Source of the DNA: Sphingopyxis sp. | Lineage (GTDB): Bacteria; Pseudomonadota; Alphaproteobacteria; Sphingomonadales; Sphingomonadaceae | Assembly (NCBI RefSeq): GCF_016793825.1 | Contig: NZ_JAEULM010000036.1 | Span: 46,937-110,936, forward strand | Reading direction: 5' to 3' | Length of the DNA: 64,000 bases | Part shown: piece after piece, positions 57,553 through 64,000 of the stretch | Position numbering within the stretch: the stretch's first letter is position 1 | How the letters are laid out: every line of letters starts with the position of its first letter | Program-made: the position numbers and the translations under genes | Notes under the pieces: model-generated | What the model saw: only the letters and a program-made list of their open reading frames with translations | Databases searched by the model: none | What the model was told of the DNA's origin: nothing

Positions 57553-60498
57553 CTATCGGCTCATGCCAAGGTTGCGTCCGTGATCGAACGGCACCGAGTC
57601 CGCGAGATCGCGCGCCACGCTGCGGCCCATGGCCGCATCGATGCCCAATTCCCGAGTGCGTCCGCGCAGCAGCGATTCGACCTGCGCGTCGCGTTCGAGG
57701 CTCTTCGCCATGCCCGCCATTTCCTGCCCGACGCGCTTCGCGCCCCGGAAATCCCCGTCGCGACGCAAGTCGTCGTGCGCCTGCCGGAGCTGCTGCCAGC
57801 CCTCGACAAAGCGGTCGGCGCGTTGGAACGGATCGGCGCGCAGTTCTGCTTCCTTGTTCATCGCACGCACCGCGGCCTGACCTCGACCCTGTGCGGCCTC
57901 GTGGATCAGCTCTGGCTGGCGCTGGAAGGCGTTTCCTAGGTCAGTGGAGGATTGAGGCCGCATCGCGTCCAGTGCCTCTCCTGCGCGGTTCAGGGCGTCA
58001 TGCTGGTGGGGCAGCATCGGCAAGCCCCGATCGCGCATCCGGGCGATGTCATCGACCGCGCGGGCATAGCGTTCGACGGCGCGGCGTTGGCCGGTGGCAT
58101 AGGCTGGCTCGGCCTTCGCCTGCTCGCCCGTCCGTTCGGGCGGACGGAACCCCGCGAACATGCCTGGCTCGCGCTGCTGACCGGGTCGCGAGAGACGCAA
58201 GCCCTCGAAGATCCCGCGCGCCTTTTCCTTCCCGGTACGGACGATCTCTGCGACCCGTTCGCGAATGCCGATCCCGCGCCGCTCGGCGAAGTCGCGCGCC
58301 GGATCGGCCTTGGCATAGTCGCTCGCCATATCCTTGGTGCGTTCACGCGATAGGGTGCGGACAAGGCGGGCATCATCCTTGAAGTCGTCGCGGGCATAAT
58401 GAAGCGCCATACCCTCGCGGTGACGAGACAGGCTGACATAGGCGCCGTGGCTGTCCATGCCGGGGGTGGCGAGGACATGGCTGCGGTCCACGGTCATCCC
58501 CTGCGCCTTGTGGATCGTCGCCGCATAACCATGATCGACATGGGCATAATCTTTGGTGTCGAACGCGACGCTGCGCCCGTCATCGGTGCGGACGGTCATG
58601 CTCTGCTGGCTAACCCGCTCGACCGTCCCCAGCGTGCCGTTCTTCACCTCCAGGCTGCGCTCGTTGCGCAAGAACATGACACGGTCACCGGATGCAAAGG
58701 TGCGGTCGCCACGCTCAGCCTTCACCAATACGTCATCGCCGAGCTCGCCGCCCGTACGCATCCGGTCGCGCGCCGCCTCGTTGAGCTCGCGCACCTCGGC
58801 ATTGGTGTGGGTGAGGATGATGCGCGATTGATCGGGCGCGGCGATGCGCTCGCGATCCCACCGTTCAACAAGCGCGCCGCGCACCGCTTCGCGCGTGTCG
58901 GCCGCATGCACCATGCCGCGCTCGACATAGGCATGGATCGCCTCGCCGGTTCGACCGGTCGCAAGATGCCGGGTCGCATCCTGCTGCCAGCCTTCGTTCT
59001 GACGACGGACCTCGGTAATCTCGACGCCGCCATGCCGTTCGTAAACCCCGCGGAATGCCGCGCCCGCCTCGATCGCCTGCAATTGCTGCGGGTCGCCAAC
59101 CAGCACGACCTTGGCGCCGGCATCGGCGGCATGGGACAGCACCCGCTCCATCTGGCGCGTGCCGACCATGCCGGCCTCGTCGATGACGAGAACATCGCGC
59201 GGGCCGAGCATTTCGCGCCCCTGCGACCAGCCATGTTCCATGCTGGCGATCGTCCGCGACGCGATGCCCGAACCATTCTCCAACCCCTCCGCCGCGATGC
59301 CCGACAGCGCCGCCCCACGCACTTCGAAGCCGCTGTTCTCCCATGCTTCGCGCGCCACGCCCAGCATCGCGCTCTTGCCGGTCCCGGCGTAGCCGACGAC
59401 GACGCTCAAGTCCCTGCCATCGCTCGCATGGTCGAACGCCGCGCGCTGTTCGCCCGACAGGTCCAGCCCACGCGCCGCCGCCGCGCGAAGCGCGCCCTCC
59501 CGGTCGCTCTCGCTGACACGATGCCGCTCGCGCTCGGCCATCAACTCGCTGGCGCGCTGCAACCGCTGCTCGGTCTCGATCATCTCGCGCGACGTGAACC
59601 GATCTTCACCGCGCCCGTCCTTGCCGAGTTCGATCAAGTCGGGCGAACCGCGAACCGCGCTCATCGCCCGATCATATTGGTCCTTTCCGTCTGTGTGGCG
59701 ATGCACGAACATCGCCATGTCGCGCCGCGTGAACGTCGCCTGATGGTGCGTGATCGCGTCCAAGGCGATGCGCGGTTCCGCGATGATGCGTTCGCCGTTC
59801 CGCTGCGCGGTGGCGCGATGATCCTCGATACGCTCGGACTCAAGACCGCGCTCACCCATGCGCGTCGCTGCGGGGCCGATCTTGTCTTGTGGCTCAAGGT
59901 CGATGCCCTGTGCCTTCAAACTGCGATGATCGATGCGCGCTTCGATATCGAGTTCGGCAAGGCGCGTATTCACATGGTCGGCCCATCGCTCGCGCCATTG
60001 CTCGACCAGTTCGGTGCGGTTCCAGTCGCGGACCTTGGCGCCGAAACCGTCTTCGCCGACCTCGCGCATGGTGAGCATGACATGGGCGTGCGGCTTCGCC
60101 ATGCCGTCCGCACCGATGTCCCAATGCACATTCAAATCCGCGATCATCCCGCGATCGACGAACTCGGCTTGCACAAAATCACGGGCCAACTCGATGCCAT
60201 CGGCCTTGCTCATCTCGCGCGGGATGGCGAACTCCACTTCGCGGGCGAGTTGCGCGTCCTTGCGGACCTCCACCGCCTCGACTTCGTTCCAAAGTGTCAC
60301 GCGATCCAACAGGCGTTCGGGCGCGCCATCGGGCAGCATGATCTCGCTATGCTCGACCCCCGACTTGGCGCGGAAATCATGGTCGCGATCCAGCCGCTCG
60401 TCGTGCAGCCGCTCGCCCGCGCGATAGGCGGCAGCGGCGACGGCGCTGCGCCCGGCGGTGCGCCCGATGACTTTCGCGGAGAAGTGAAAGATTGCCAT
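57553..60498 (-). CDS. traA: conjugative relaxase-helicase, TraA/MobA-MobL (MOBQ) type
   Basis: This 981-residue protein has an N-terminal MOBQ relaxase domain (about 1-240): Y25 as the nicking tyrosine candidate, and the metal triad H125, H137, H139 in KPHAHVMLTMREV. A superfamily 1 helicase follows: GYAGTGKS (369-376), VIDEAGM with D440-E441, GDPQQLQAIEAG, then YAATIHKAQGMTVDR. The C-terminal part (about 760-981) is charged and helical. It nicks oriT and unwinds the transferred strand. It is divergent from the small TraC/D genes with the oriT between, as in Ti-type elements. Confidence 0.93.
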   Translation of the reverse strand: MAIFHFSAKVIGRTAGRSAVAAAAYRAGERLHDERLDRDHDFRAKSGVEHSEIMLPDGAPERLLDRVTLWNEVEAVEVRKDAQLAREVEFAIPREMSKADGIELARDFVQAEFVDRGMIADLNVHWDIGADGMAKPHAHVMLTMREVGEDGFGAKVRDWNRTELVEQWRERWADHVNTRLAELDIEARIDHRSLKAQGIDLEPQDKIGPAATRMGERGLESERIEDHRATAQRNGERIIAEPRIALDAITHHQATFTRRDMAMFVHRHTDGKDQYDRAMSAVRGSPDLIELGKDGRGEDRFTSREMIETEQRLQRASELMAERERHRVSESDREGALRAAAARGLDLSGEQRAAFDHASDGRDLSVVVGYAGTGKSAMLGVAREAWENSGFEVRGAALSGIAAEGLENGSGIASRTIASMEHGWSQGREMLGPRDVLVIDEAGMVGTRQMERVLSHAADAGAKVVLVGDPQQLQAIEAGAAFRGVYERHGGVEITEVRRQNEGWQQDATRHLATGRTGEAIHAYVERGMVHAADTREAVRGALVERWDRERIAAPDQSRIILTHTNAEVRELNEAARDRMRTGGELGDDVLVKAERGDRTFASGDRVMFLRNERSLEVKNGTLGTVERVSQQSMTVRTDDGRSVAFDTKDYAHVDHGYAATIHKAQGMTVDRSHVLATPGMDSHGAYVSLSRHREGMALHYARDDFKDDARLVRTLSRERTKDMASDYAKADPARDFAERRGIGIRERVAEIVRTGKEKARGIFEGLRLSRPGQQREPGMFAGFRPPERTGEQAKAEPAYATGQRRAVERYARAVDDIARMRDRGLPMLPHQHDALNRAGEALDAMRPQSSTDLGNAFQRQPELIHEAAQGRGQAAVRAMNKEAELRADPFQRADRFVEGWQQLRQAHDDLRRDGDFRGAKRVGQEMAGMAKSLERDAQVESLLRGRTRELGIDAAMGRSVARDLADSVPFDHGRNLGMSR

Positions 60499-60527
60499 GA
60501 CGGCAATCCATCTACGCCACTAAGCGG

Positions 60528-60557
60528 ACGTCGGCACGACGTATAAGCGCGCCCTCC
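60528..60557 (+). other. oriT: origin of transfer (oriT), RSF1010/MOBQ-like nic region
   Basis: A perfect inverted repeat ACGTCG (60528-60533), GCA, CGACGT (60537-60542) is followed at once by TAAGCGCGCCCTCC (60544-60557). The RSF1010 nic region is a hairpin then TAAGTGCGCCCTCC, so only the fifth base differs (C for T). Nicking is expected at about 60551/60552. It lies in the divergent gap between the relaxase and the TraC/D genes. The assignment comes from this match; the strand is inferred. Confidence 0.78.
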
Positions 60558-60671
60558 TCGAATAAATTCCGAGCAGGGACTAGGCGGTGTCAGACTGTCC
60601 CGGCGACTCTACTGCGCTAGAGGCGCGCTTCTTCTAACATGGCTGCATCGTCACTCAATGGAGACTTTACG

Positions 60672-60977
60672 ATGCGCAAACCCCGTGATTTTGATTCGGA
60701 ACTCAAGGCGCTTGCCGACAAGGCCAAGGCGATCAAGGAACGACGCACACGCCAGCTTGGCGAACTCGTCATTGCGACCGGCGCTGACGCGTTAGACGCT
60801 GAACTATTGGCCGGGGCGTTGCTCGATGCTGTCGCCACCAAGGACGCCGCGAAACGGGAGGGCTGGCGCAAGGCGGGCGCTGCGTTCTTTCGCGGCAAGC
60901 AACGTAAGCCTGCGCCGCGATCTGAACGCCAGCCGGAGAGCGCTCTGCCGCTCGAAGGCGTCGCGGCATCGCATTGA
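60672..60977 (+). CDS. conjugal transfer protein, TraC/TraD-type accessory protein
   Basis: This 101-residue protein starts at ATG 60672 (MRKPRDFDSELKALADKAKA). It has a charged coiled-coil-like helix then GELVIATGADALDAELLAGA, KREGWRKAGAAFFRGKQRKP, which matches the small TraC/TraD proteins beside TraA in Ti-type systems. It probably binds DNA near oriT to form the relaxosome. A longer frame from 60639 adds 11 residues. Confidence 0.75.
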   Translation: MRKPRDFDSELKALADKAKAIKERRTRQLGELVIATGADALDAELLAGALLDAVATKDAAKREGWRKAGAAFFRGKQRKPAPRSERQPESALPLEGVAASH

Positions 60978-61014
60978 AGCAAGTAAGGCAAGAACCGACA
61001 CGCGGGAATGGGTA

Positions 61015-61236
61015 ATGAAACGGCGCGAGCGAACGCGGCACCTGATCGAACTCGGCGGCCTCGTCGTCAAGGCGGGGCTGGTCGATCTGACCGACGATGA
61101 TCGCGCTGCCCTCTACGGCGCGTTCCTCGCGGTCGCGGGCAAACTGCAAGGCGACGAACGCGCCAACGCGCTGGCGTTATGGCAACGCAAGGGCAAGCGT
61201 GCGTTCGAGGCGGAACAGGAGGCGAGGAATAACTGA
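61015..61236 (+). CDS. conjugal transfer protein TraD-like
   Basis: This 73-residue protein starts at ATG 61015 (MKRRERTRHLIELGGLVVKA). The RERTRHLIELGGLVVKAGL motif is typical of TraD of Ti-type plasmids, a small helical relaxosome or coupling helper. It follows the previous gene with a 37-base gap; the annotated start is uncertain because an earlier frame is open. Confidence 0.75.
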   Translation: MKRRERTRHLIELGGLVVKAGLVDLTDDDRAALYGAFLAVAGKLQGDERANALALWQRKGKRAFEAEQEARNN

Positions 61237-61242
61237 CCCCGC

Positions 61243-62094
61243 CTATCGGCTCGGTTGCGGCGTTCGGTCCTTGTTGCGCTTGTCGGCGACATAGCTCTTG
61301 CCATTCTCGACGCGGGCTATGTCGAACAGCCCCGTCGCCTCGAACAGCGTCGTAAAATTCCTCACACCATAATTGCGAGGATCGATCGGAGCTTGCCGCC
61401 GTGCGGCAAGTCCAGCCGCTGACATCGCGGCCCAACCGTCCTCGCGGGCTGTGGCCTCGACGGCGCCGCGCAATATGGTGACAAGCTTGGTGTCTTGCGA
61501 CAGCGGCTTGCCCGCTGGCTTCGCGGCGGGTGCGGGTTTTGCCTTATCTTCCGCTTTGGTCTTGGCTTTGGGCTTTGTCGCGGGTTCCATCGGTGCGGCG
61601 GCTGCAAGCGGTTCGTCTAATGTGTCGAGATAGAGGAAGGCGGTGCAGGCGTTCACGAACGGCGCGGGCGTCTTGCGTTCGCCGAAACCATAGACCTCAT
61701 GTCCGTTGGCCTTGAGCTGCATCACCAACGGCGTGAAATCCGCATCGCTCGACGCGAGGCAGAAGGCGTCCAGTTCCTGCGTGTAGAGCAATTCCATGGC
61801 GTCGATCACCAGCGCAATGTCGGTGGCGTTCTTGCCGGTCGAATAGCTGAACTGCTGAATGGGCCGGATCGCAAAATCGTGCAGCTTGTCTTTCCAGTTT
61901 TTGAGGCCCGCGCTCGCCCAATCGCCATAGGCGCGCCGAATGTTGGCGGTGCCATATTTGGAAAGCTCCGCCAGCATGTCGGCAATCTTGCTATGCGGCA
62001 CATTGTCCGCGTCGATCAGCAATGCGATCCTGCGATCAGAGCCGTTCCGCGCGCGATCATCTATTTCCATTATTCCGTTTGCCCCCGTCGCCAT
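61243..62094 (-). CDS. NYN-domain (LabA-like) RNase with OST-HTH/LOTUS domain
   Basis: This 283-residue protein has an N-terminal NYN domain (ALLIDADNVP, then GKNATDIALVIDAMELLY and LASSDADFTPLVMQL) with the acidic residues of the PIN-like fold. The middle is a Lys/Ala/Pro-rich linker (PMEPATKPKAKTKAEDKAKP, about 175-205). The C-terminal region (about 210-283, LVTILRGAVEATAREDGWAA, GVRNFTTLFEATGLFDIARV) is a LOTUS/OST-HTH RNA-binding domain. RNA cleavage or binding is likely. ATG 62094 is chosen, but ATGs at 62136 and 62070 are open in frame and none has a clear ribosome site. It is last of a minus-strand group. Confidence 0.8.
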   Translation of the reverse strand: MATGANGIMEIDDRARNGSDRRIALLIDADNVPHSKIADMLAELSKYGTANIRRAYGDWASAGLKNWKDKLHDFAIRPIQQFSYSTGKNATDIALVIDAMELLYTQELDAFCLASSDADFTPLVMQLKANGHEVYGFGERKTPAPFVNACTAFLYLDTLDEPLAAAAPMEPATKPKAKTKAEDKAKPAPAAKPAGKPLSQDTKLVTILRGAVEATAREDGWAAMSAAGLAARRQAPIDPRNYGVRNFTTLFEATGLFDIARVENGKSYVADKRNKDRTPQPSR

Positions 62095-62145
62095 AATATT
62101 GCGGTCATCATTGCGCGGAAGCGAGATAAACGCCATCCGCAATAG

Positions 62146-62733
62146 CTAGGCGGCGGCTGGCTTCTGCAACGGCGCGGGCTTTGGTGTCGTGCAATCCGTC
62201 GGCTCCCATTCCTGCCGCATCCACGCCTCGTTCGATCTGCGGAAAAGGACGTGTGATCCGTGACAGTAATTGATGCCGACGCCCTCCCTCAAATCGATGG
62301 CGCATAGGCCTGCATCCCCTGCCAGCAGCCGCACGGCATCAAATGGTCTGAACCAGCCCTGCAACGCGCGTGATCGCTTTCCCGTCACGGAATCCGTTGC
62401 CATGATTATCTCGCGAAAGTGGGGGTCAGCGGCCTGACGTATCCGATCGATTGTTGGGCCGGGCTTTATATCGAAATACTGATATTCGGCGGGAGCGTTG
62501 GGATCGCATATCTCGCCTGCGAGGTGCGGCGGCTTGCTCGGCGGAGGCGGAAACTCGTCCAACAAATCGACTGTCAAAGCGTCGATCTCTTCCGGCTGTT
62601 CCGGTTGCTCATCCGGCGGCTGCGGAATCGAGCAACCGGGAATCGAGAGCGGCACCAACAGTGCAATGTGGGCCAGCGCCGACAACAGCAGGGGACCGGC
62701 CACTTTCATTCTGCCGTGCCGGTCGTCCGTCAT
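62146..62733 (-). CDS. membrane-anchored Pro-rich protein of unknown function
   Basis: This 195-residue protein has one N-terminal hydrophobic segment (VAGPLLLSALAHIALLVPLS, about 11-30), then PDEQPEQPEEIDALTVDLLD and a Pro-rich stretch. The C-terminal domain has four Cys (GLCAIDL, INYCHGS, DCTTP and one in GEICDPN), so it may be folded outside the cytoplasm. The layout recalls small TonB-like spacer proteins, but no family is recognised. It is separated from the following gene by about 10 bases and from the NYN gene by about 50. Confidence 0.55.
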   Translation of the reverse strand: MTDDRHGRMKVAGPLLLSALAHIALLVPLSIPGCSIPQPPDEQPEQPEEIDALTVDLLDEFPPPPSKPPHLAGEICDPNAPAEYQYFDIKPGPTIDRIRQAADPHFREIIMATDSVTGKRSRALQGWFRPFDAVRLLAGDAGLCAIDLREGVGINYCHGSHVLFRRSNEAWMRQEWEPTDCTTPKPAPLQKPAAA

Positions 62734-62743
62734 GGCTATGGCA

Positions 62744-63349
62744 TCAACTGCGCCGCCCTCGCGGGCGCGGATGGCCGGTTACGTCCCGCACACCGTCCAG
62801 CAGGGCGCGGAGCAGCGCATGAACCTGCGGGGCTGTCAGTCCATCGTCATCGGGTTCCGGCTCACCAAAGAGCCGCACTTGGTTCCATCGCCAATAGGGT
62901 GTGAGGACAACCGCCAGCCGCGCCATGTCGGGGCAGTCGTGCCCCAATCCGGTCGCATTCGCGTAGGCGAGCGATTTCGCGACACGCAGGCCGATATGAC
63001 GGGCGCACCAGTCATCAGCAAAACCCACGTCCAGCAAATGAGAGGACAAAGCGAGCTGGGCGGTGATCCCGGCCCGATACAGATAGCCGCGCCAATCCGC
63101 CCGTTCATGCTCGGCGGGAAAGAATCCCTCGGCGACATGATAGCGGCGGCGGCTCAAGGCTCGCCGCTCTTTAGTTCGGACGATCGCGGCCGGATCGTCG
63201 CCATAGTCCGCGTGAAGCGACGCCAGCCCCTCGCCCCAGGGCGACACGATCGCCGGAACCATAACCGGCGCTGCCGCCAGCCCCCGCAGCAGAGCGCGGC
63301 GCGACGCTCCGCCCCCCGAATCACTCAAGAAGGTACCGCGTGAAGTCAT
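62744..63349 (-). CDS. exported protein with Tat-type signal, unknown function
   Basis: This 201-residue protein starts at ATG 63349. The N terminus has SRRALLRGLAAAPVMVPAIV, a twin-arginine signal candidate (SRRALLR), then LASLHADYGDD. The body has a Cys pair (DWCARHIG and GHDCPDM) and Trp-rich WRWNQVRLFG. No family is recognised. It is the first gene of the minus-strand group, and its promoter region contains the two palindromes at 63403-63462. Confidence 0.5.
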   Translation of the reverse strand: MTSRGTFLSDSGGGASRRALLRGLAAAPVMVPAIVSPWGEGLASLHADYGDDPAAIVRTKERRALSRRRYHVAEGFFPAEHERADWRGYLYRAGITAQLALSSHLLDVGFADDWCARHIGLRVAKSLAYANATGLGHDCPDMARLAVVLTPYWRWNQVRLFGEPEPDDDGLTAPQVHALLRALLDGVRDVTGHPRPRGRRS

Positions 63350-63402
63350 GGGTCTGCCTTTCCTCTTCACTGTGCCGAGGCGCCTCAGGACGCTCAGGGG
63401 CA

Positions 63403-63462
63403 ATAAGCGGCACCGCTTATATCACTAAAGGCAGGGAATATTCAATAAGCGGTGCCGCTTAC
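63403..63462. promoter_or_regulatory. paired palindromic operators in a divergent promoter region
   Basis: Site 1 (63403-63420) reads ATAAGCGG-CA-CCGCTTAT, a perfect 8-base palindrome. Site 2 (63445-63462) reads ATAAGCGG-TG-CCGCTTAC, the same palindrome in opposite orientation with one end change. Centres are 42 bases apart, about four helical turns, so a dimer pair could sit on the same face. The ribbon-helix-helix protein starting at 63508 is the natural candidate. Confidence 0.7.
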
Positions 63463-63507
63463 TCAGCTTCTGATTGAACGGGCAGGATGCGCGGTTACGA
63501 CGCGACT

Positions 63508-63693
63508 ATGGGAAGGCCGCCGCTCAACGTGAAATCGACCAACGTCCGTTTGCCGGAAGGTCTGGGCGAACGGATTGACAAGCTCGTCGGGCGTCAACGC
63601 CGCGCAGCGTTTATCCGGGACGTGCTGGAGCGCGAAGTCGAGCGGCTGGAGAGCGAACAACGCAAGATAGAAGGCGGGCCGTTTGCACCCTGA
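63508..63693 (+). CDS. ribbon-helix-helix regulator
   Basis: This 61-residue protein starts at ATG 63508 (MGRPPLNVKSTNVRLPEGLG); an ATG at 63487 adds 7 residues and no strong ribosome site is seen for either. The beta strand NVKSTNVRLP, then ERIDKLVGRQRRAAFIRDVL and REVERLESEQ, matches the CopG/MetJ-type ribbon-helix-helix fold. It probably represses itself and the divergent genes through the palindromes at 63403-63462. Confidence 0.8.
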   Translation: MGRPPLNVKSTNVRLPEGLGERIDKLVGRQRRAAFIRDVLEREVERLESEQRKIEGGPFAP

Positions 63694-63865
63694 CGGAAAA
63701 CCCCCGAAACGGGGTTCTCGTGCCTCGGGCCAATCCAGCGGTGTTTTTCGTGCGTTGGGAGCGCTGGGACAGCGCGGCGAGATAGTGCAGGCCAGCCATC
63801 CACGAGATTGATTTGTTTTCCGGCCTATTCAATTTAGCCGGACGCCTTAAGCTGCTCGGATGCGG

Positions 63866-64000
63866 ATTCCGACGATGCCGCCCACCTATTCCGATCTGAT
63901 CGCGCCCACCATTCCGAGCTGATGCCGCCCGGGCGAGAGTGCCTGATCGATGGGCTGGTTTGTCACTGATTTCGGCTTCTGGTCAAGCGGCTGCTGGCAC
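63866..64000 (-). mobile_element. terminal repeats resembling an IS21-family end, incomplete
   Basis: ATTCCGA occurs three times with near-equal spacing at 63866, 63888 and 63911 (22 and 23 bases), within larger repeats of the form GATGCCGCCCACC / GATCGCGCCCACC. IS21-family elements have such multiple repeats inside their ends (GGAATnGGTGGGCG on the other strand). The transposase genes would lie beyond 64000. No gene in 63694-63865 is seen, only a CCCCGAAACGGGG hairpin at 63702-63714. Confidence 0.5.

Noticed and set aside
58399-60546. 715-residue reading frame on the plus strand
   Set aside because: It is antisense to the TraA relaxase with full motifs. It has no domain pattern and would cover the oriT region.
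1-64000. CRISPR array or Cas genes
   Set aside because: No regular repeat-spacer units were seen; the only regular short repeats (63866-63917) have a 22-23 base step and look like insertion-sequence ends.

Overview
The window looks like an alphaproteobacterial chromosome of the Sphingomonadales, probably Sphingopyxis-like. This is inferred from the high GC, the gene content and the order of the core block (TonB-ExbB-ExbD-ExbD, homoserine dehydrogenase, GlpX, RecJ, the ccoNOQP-GHIS operon); no species can be read directly. It splits into three parts: an accessory island (1 to about 18750), a core block (about 18756-56686) and a mobile element (about 56687-64000).

Left island, rich in defence and mobility genes. 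It opens with the end of an McrB-like protein and McrC, followed by a PD-(D/E)XK-like protein, a secretable-type nuclease fold with a zinc ribbon and an Xre-RES toxin-antitoxin pair whose promoter sits inside a palindrome. Then comes a 5.6 kb run of five genes with overlapping starts and stops (6348-11950): a short tyrosine recombinase, a DEAH helicase, an unknown protein made of two similar halves, a 69-residue protein and a second tyrosine recombinase. I do not recognise this as a named system. After it come an HNH-like nuclease, a SIR2 protein with a repeat-like C-terminal half, and a compact RiPP cluster (15330-17922). That cluster has a 50-residue precursor ending in three aromatic-x-Arg triads (YDR, HNR, HNR), a radical SAM/SPASM maturase, a 2OG-Fe(II) oxygenase and an HExxH protein. 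The island ends with a frameshifted AlbA_2 gene next to tRNA-Gly(CCC).

Core block. It holds housekeeping and envelope genes: transglutaminase, two MFS carriers, a CinA-type protein, GST, Bax-inhibitor-1, ThpR, a low-molecular-weight phosphatase, SodC, the TonB system, Hom, GlpX, an OmpA-family protein, an alkyl sulfatase, PH-domain proteins, RecJ and tRNA-Glu(TTC). A respiratory block follows: an FNR-like site, a small zinc-ribbon protein, a cupin, quinol-dependent NO reductase and NnrS, then the remains of an fnr-type regulator, then the cbb3 oxidase operon ccoNOQP-GHIS with a small Cys-rich secreted protein at its end. The next gene, hemN, is cut off after its first 18 codons.

Right element. 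The sequence that interrupts hemN carries a DUF6118-type protein, a TraA/MobA-MobL (MOBQ) relaxase-helicase, a very RSF1010-like oriT in the divergent gap, two TraC/TraD-type proteins, a NYN-LOTUS protein, two unknown envelope proteins, and a ribbon-helix-helix regulator next to a pair of palindromes. It ends in repeats like those at IS21-family termini. No type IV secretion genes are seen, so the visible part looks mobilisable, and it continues past the window.
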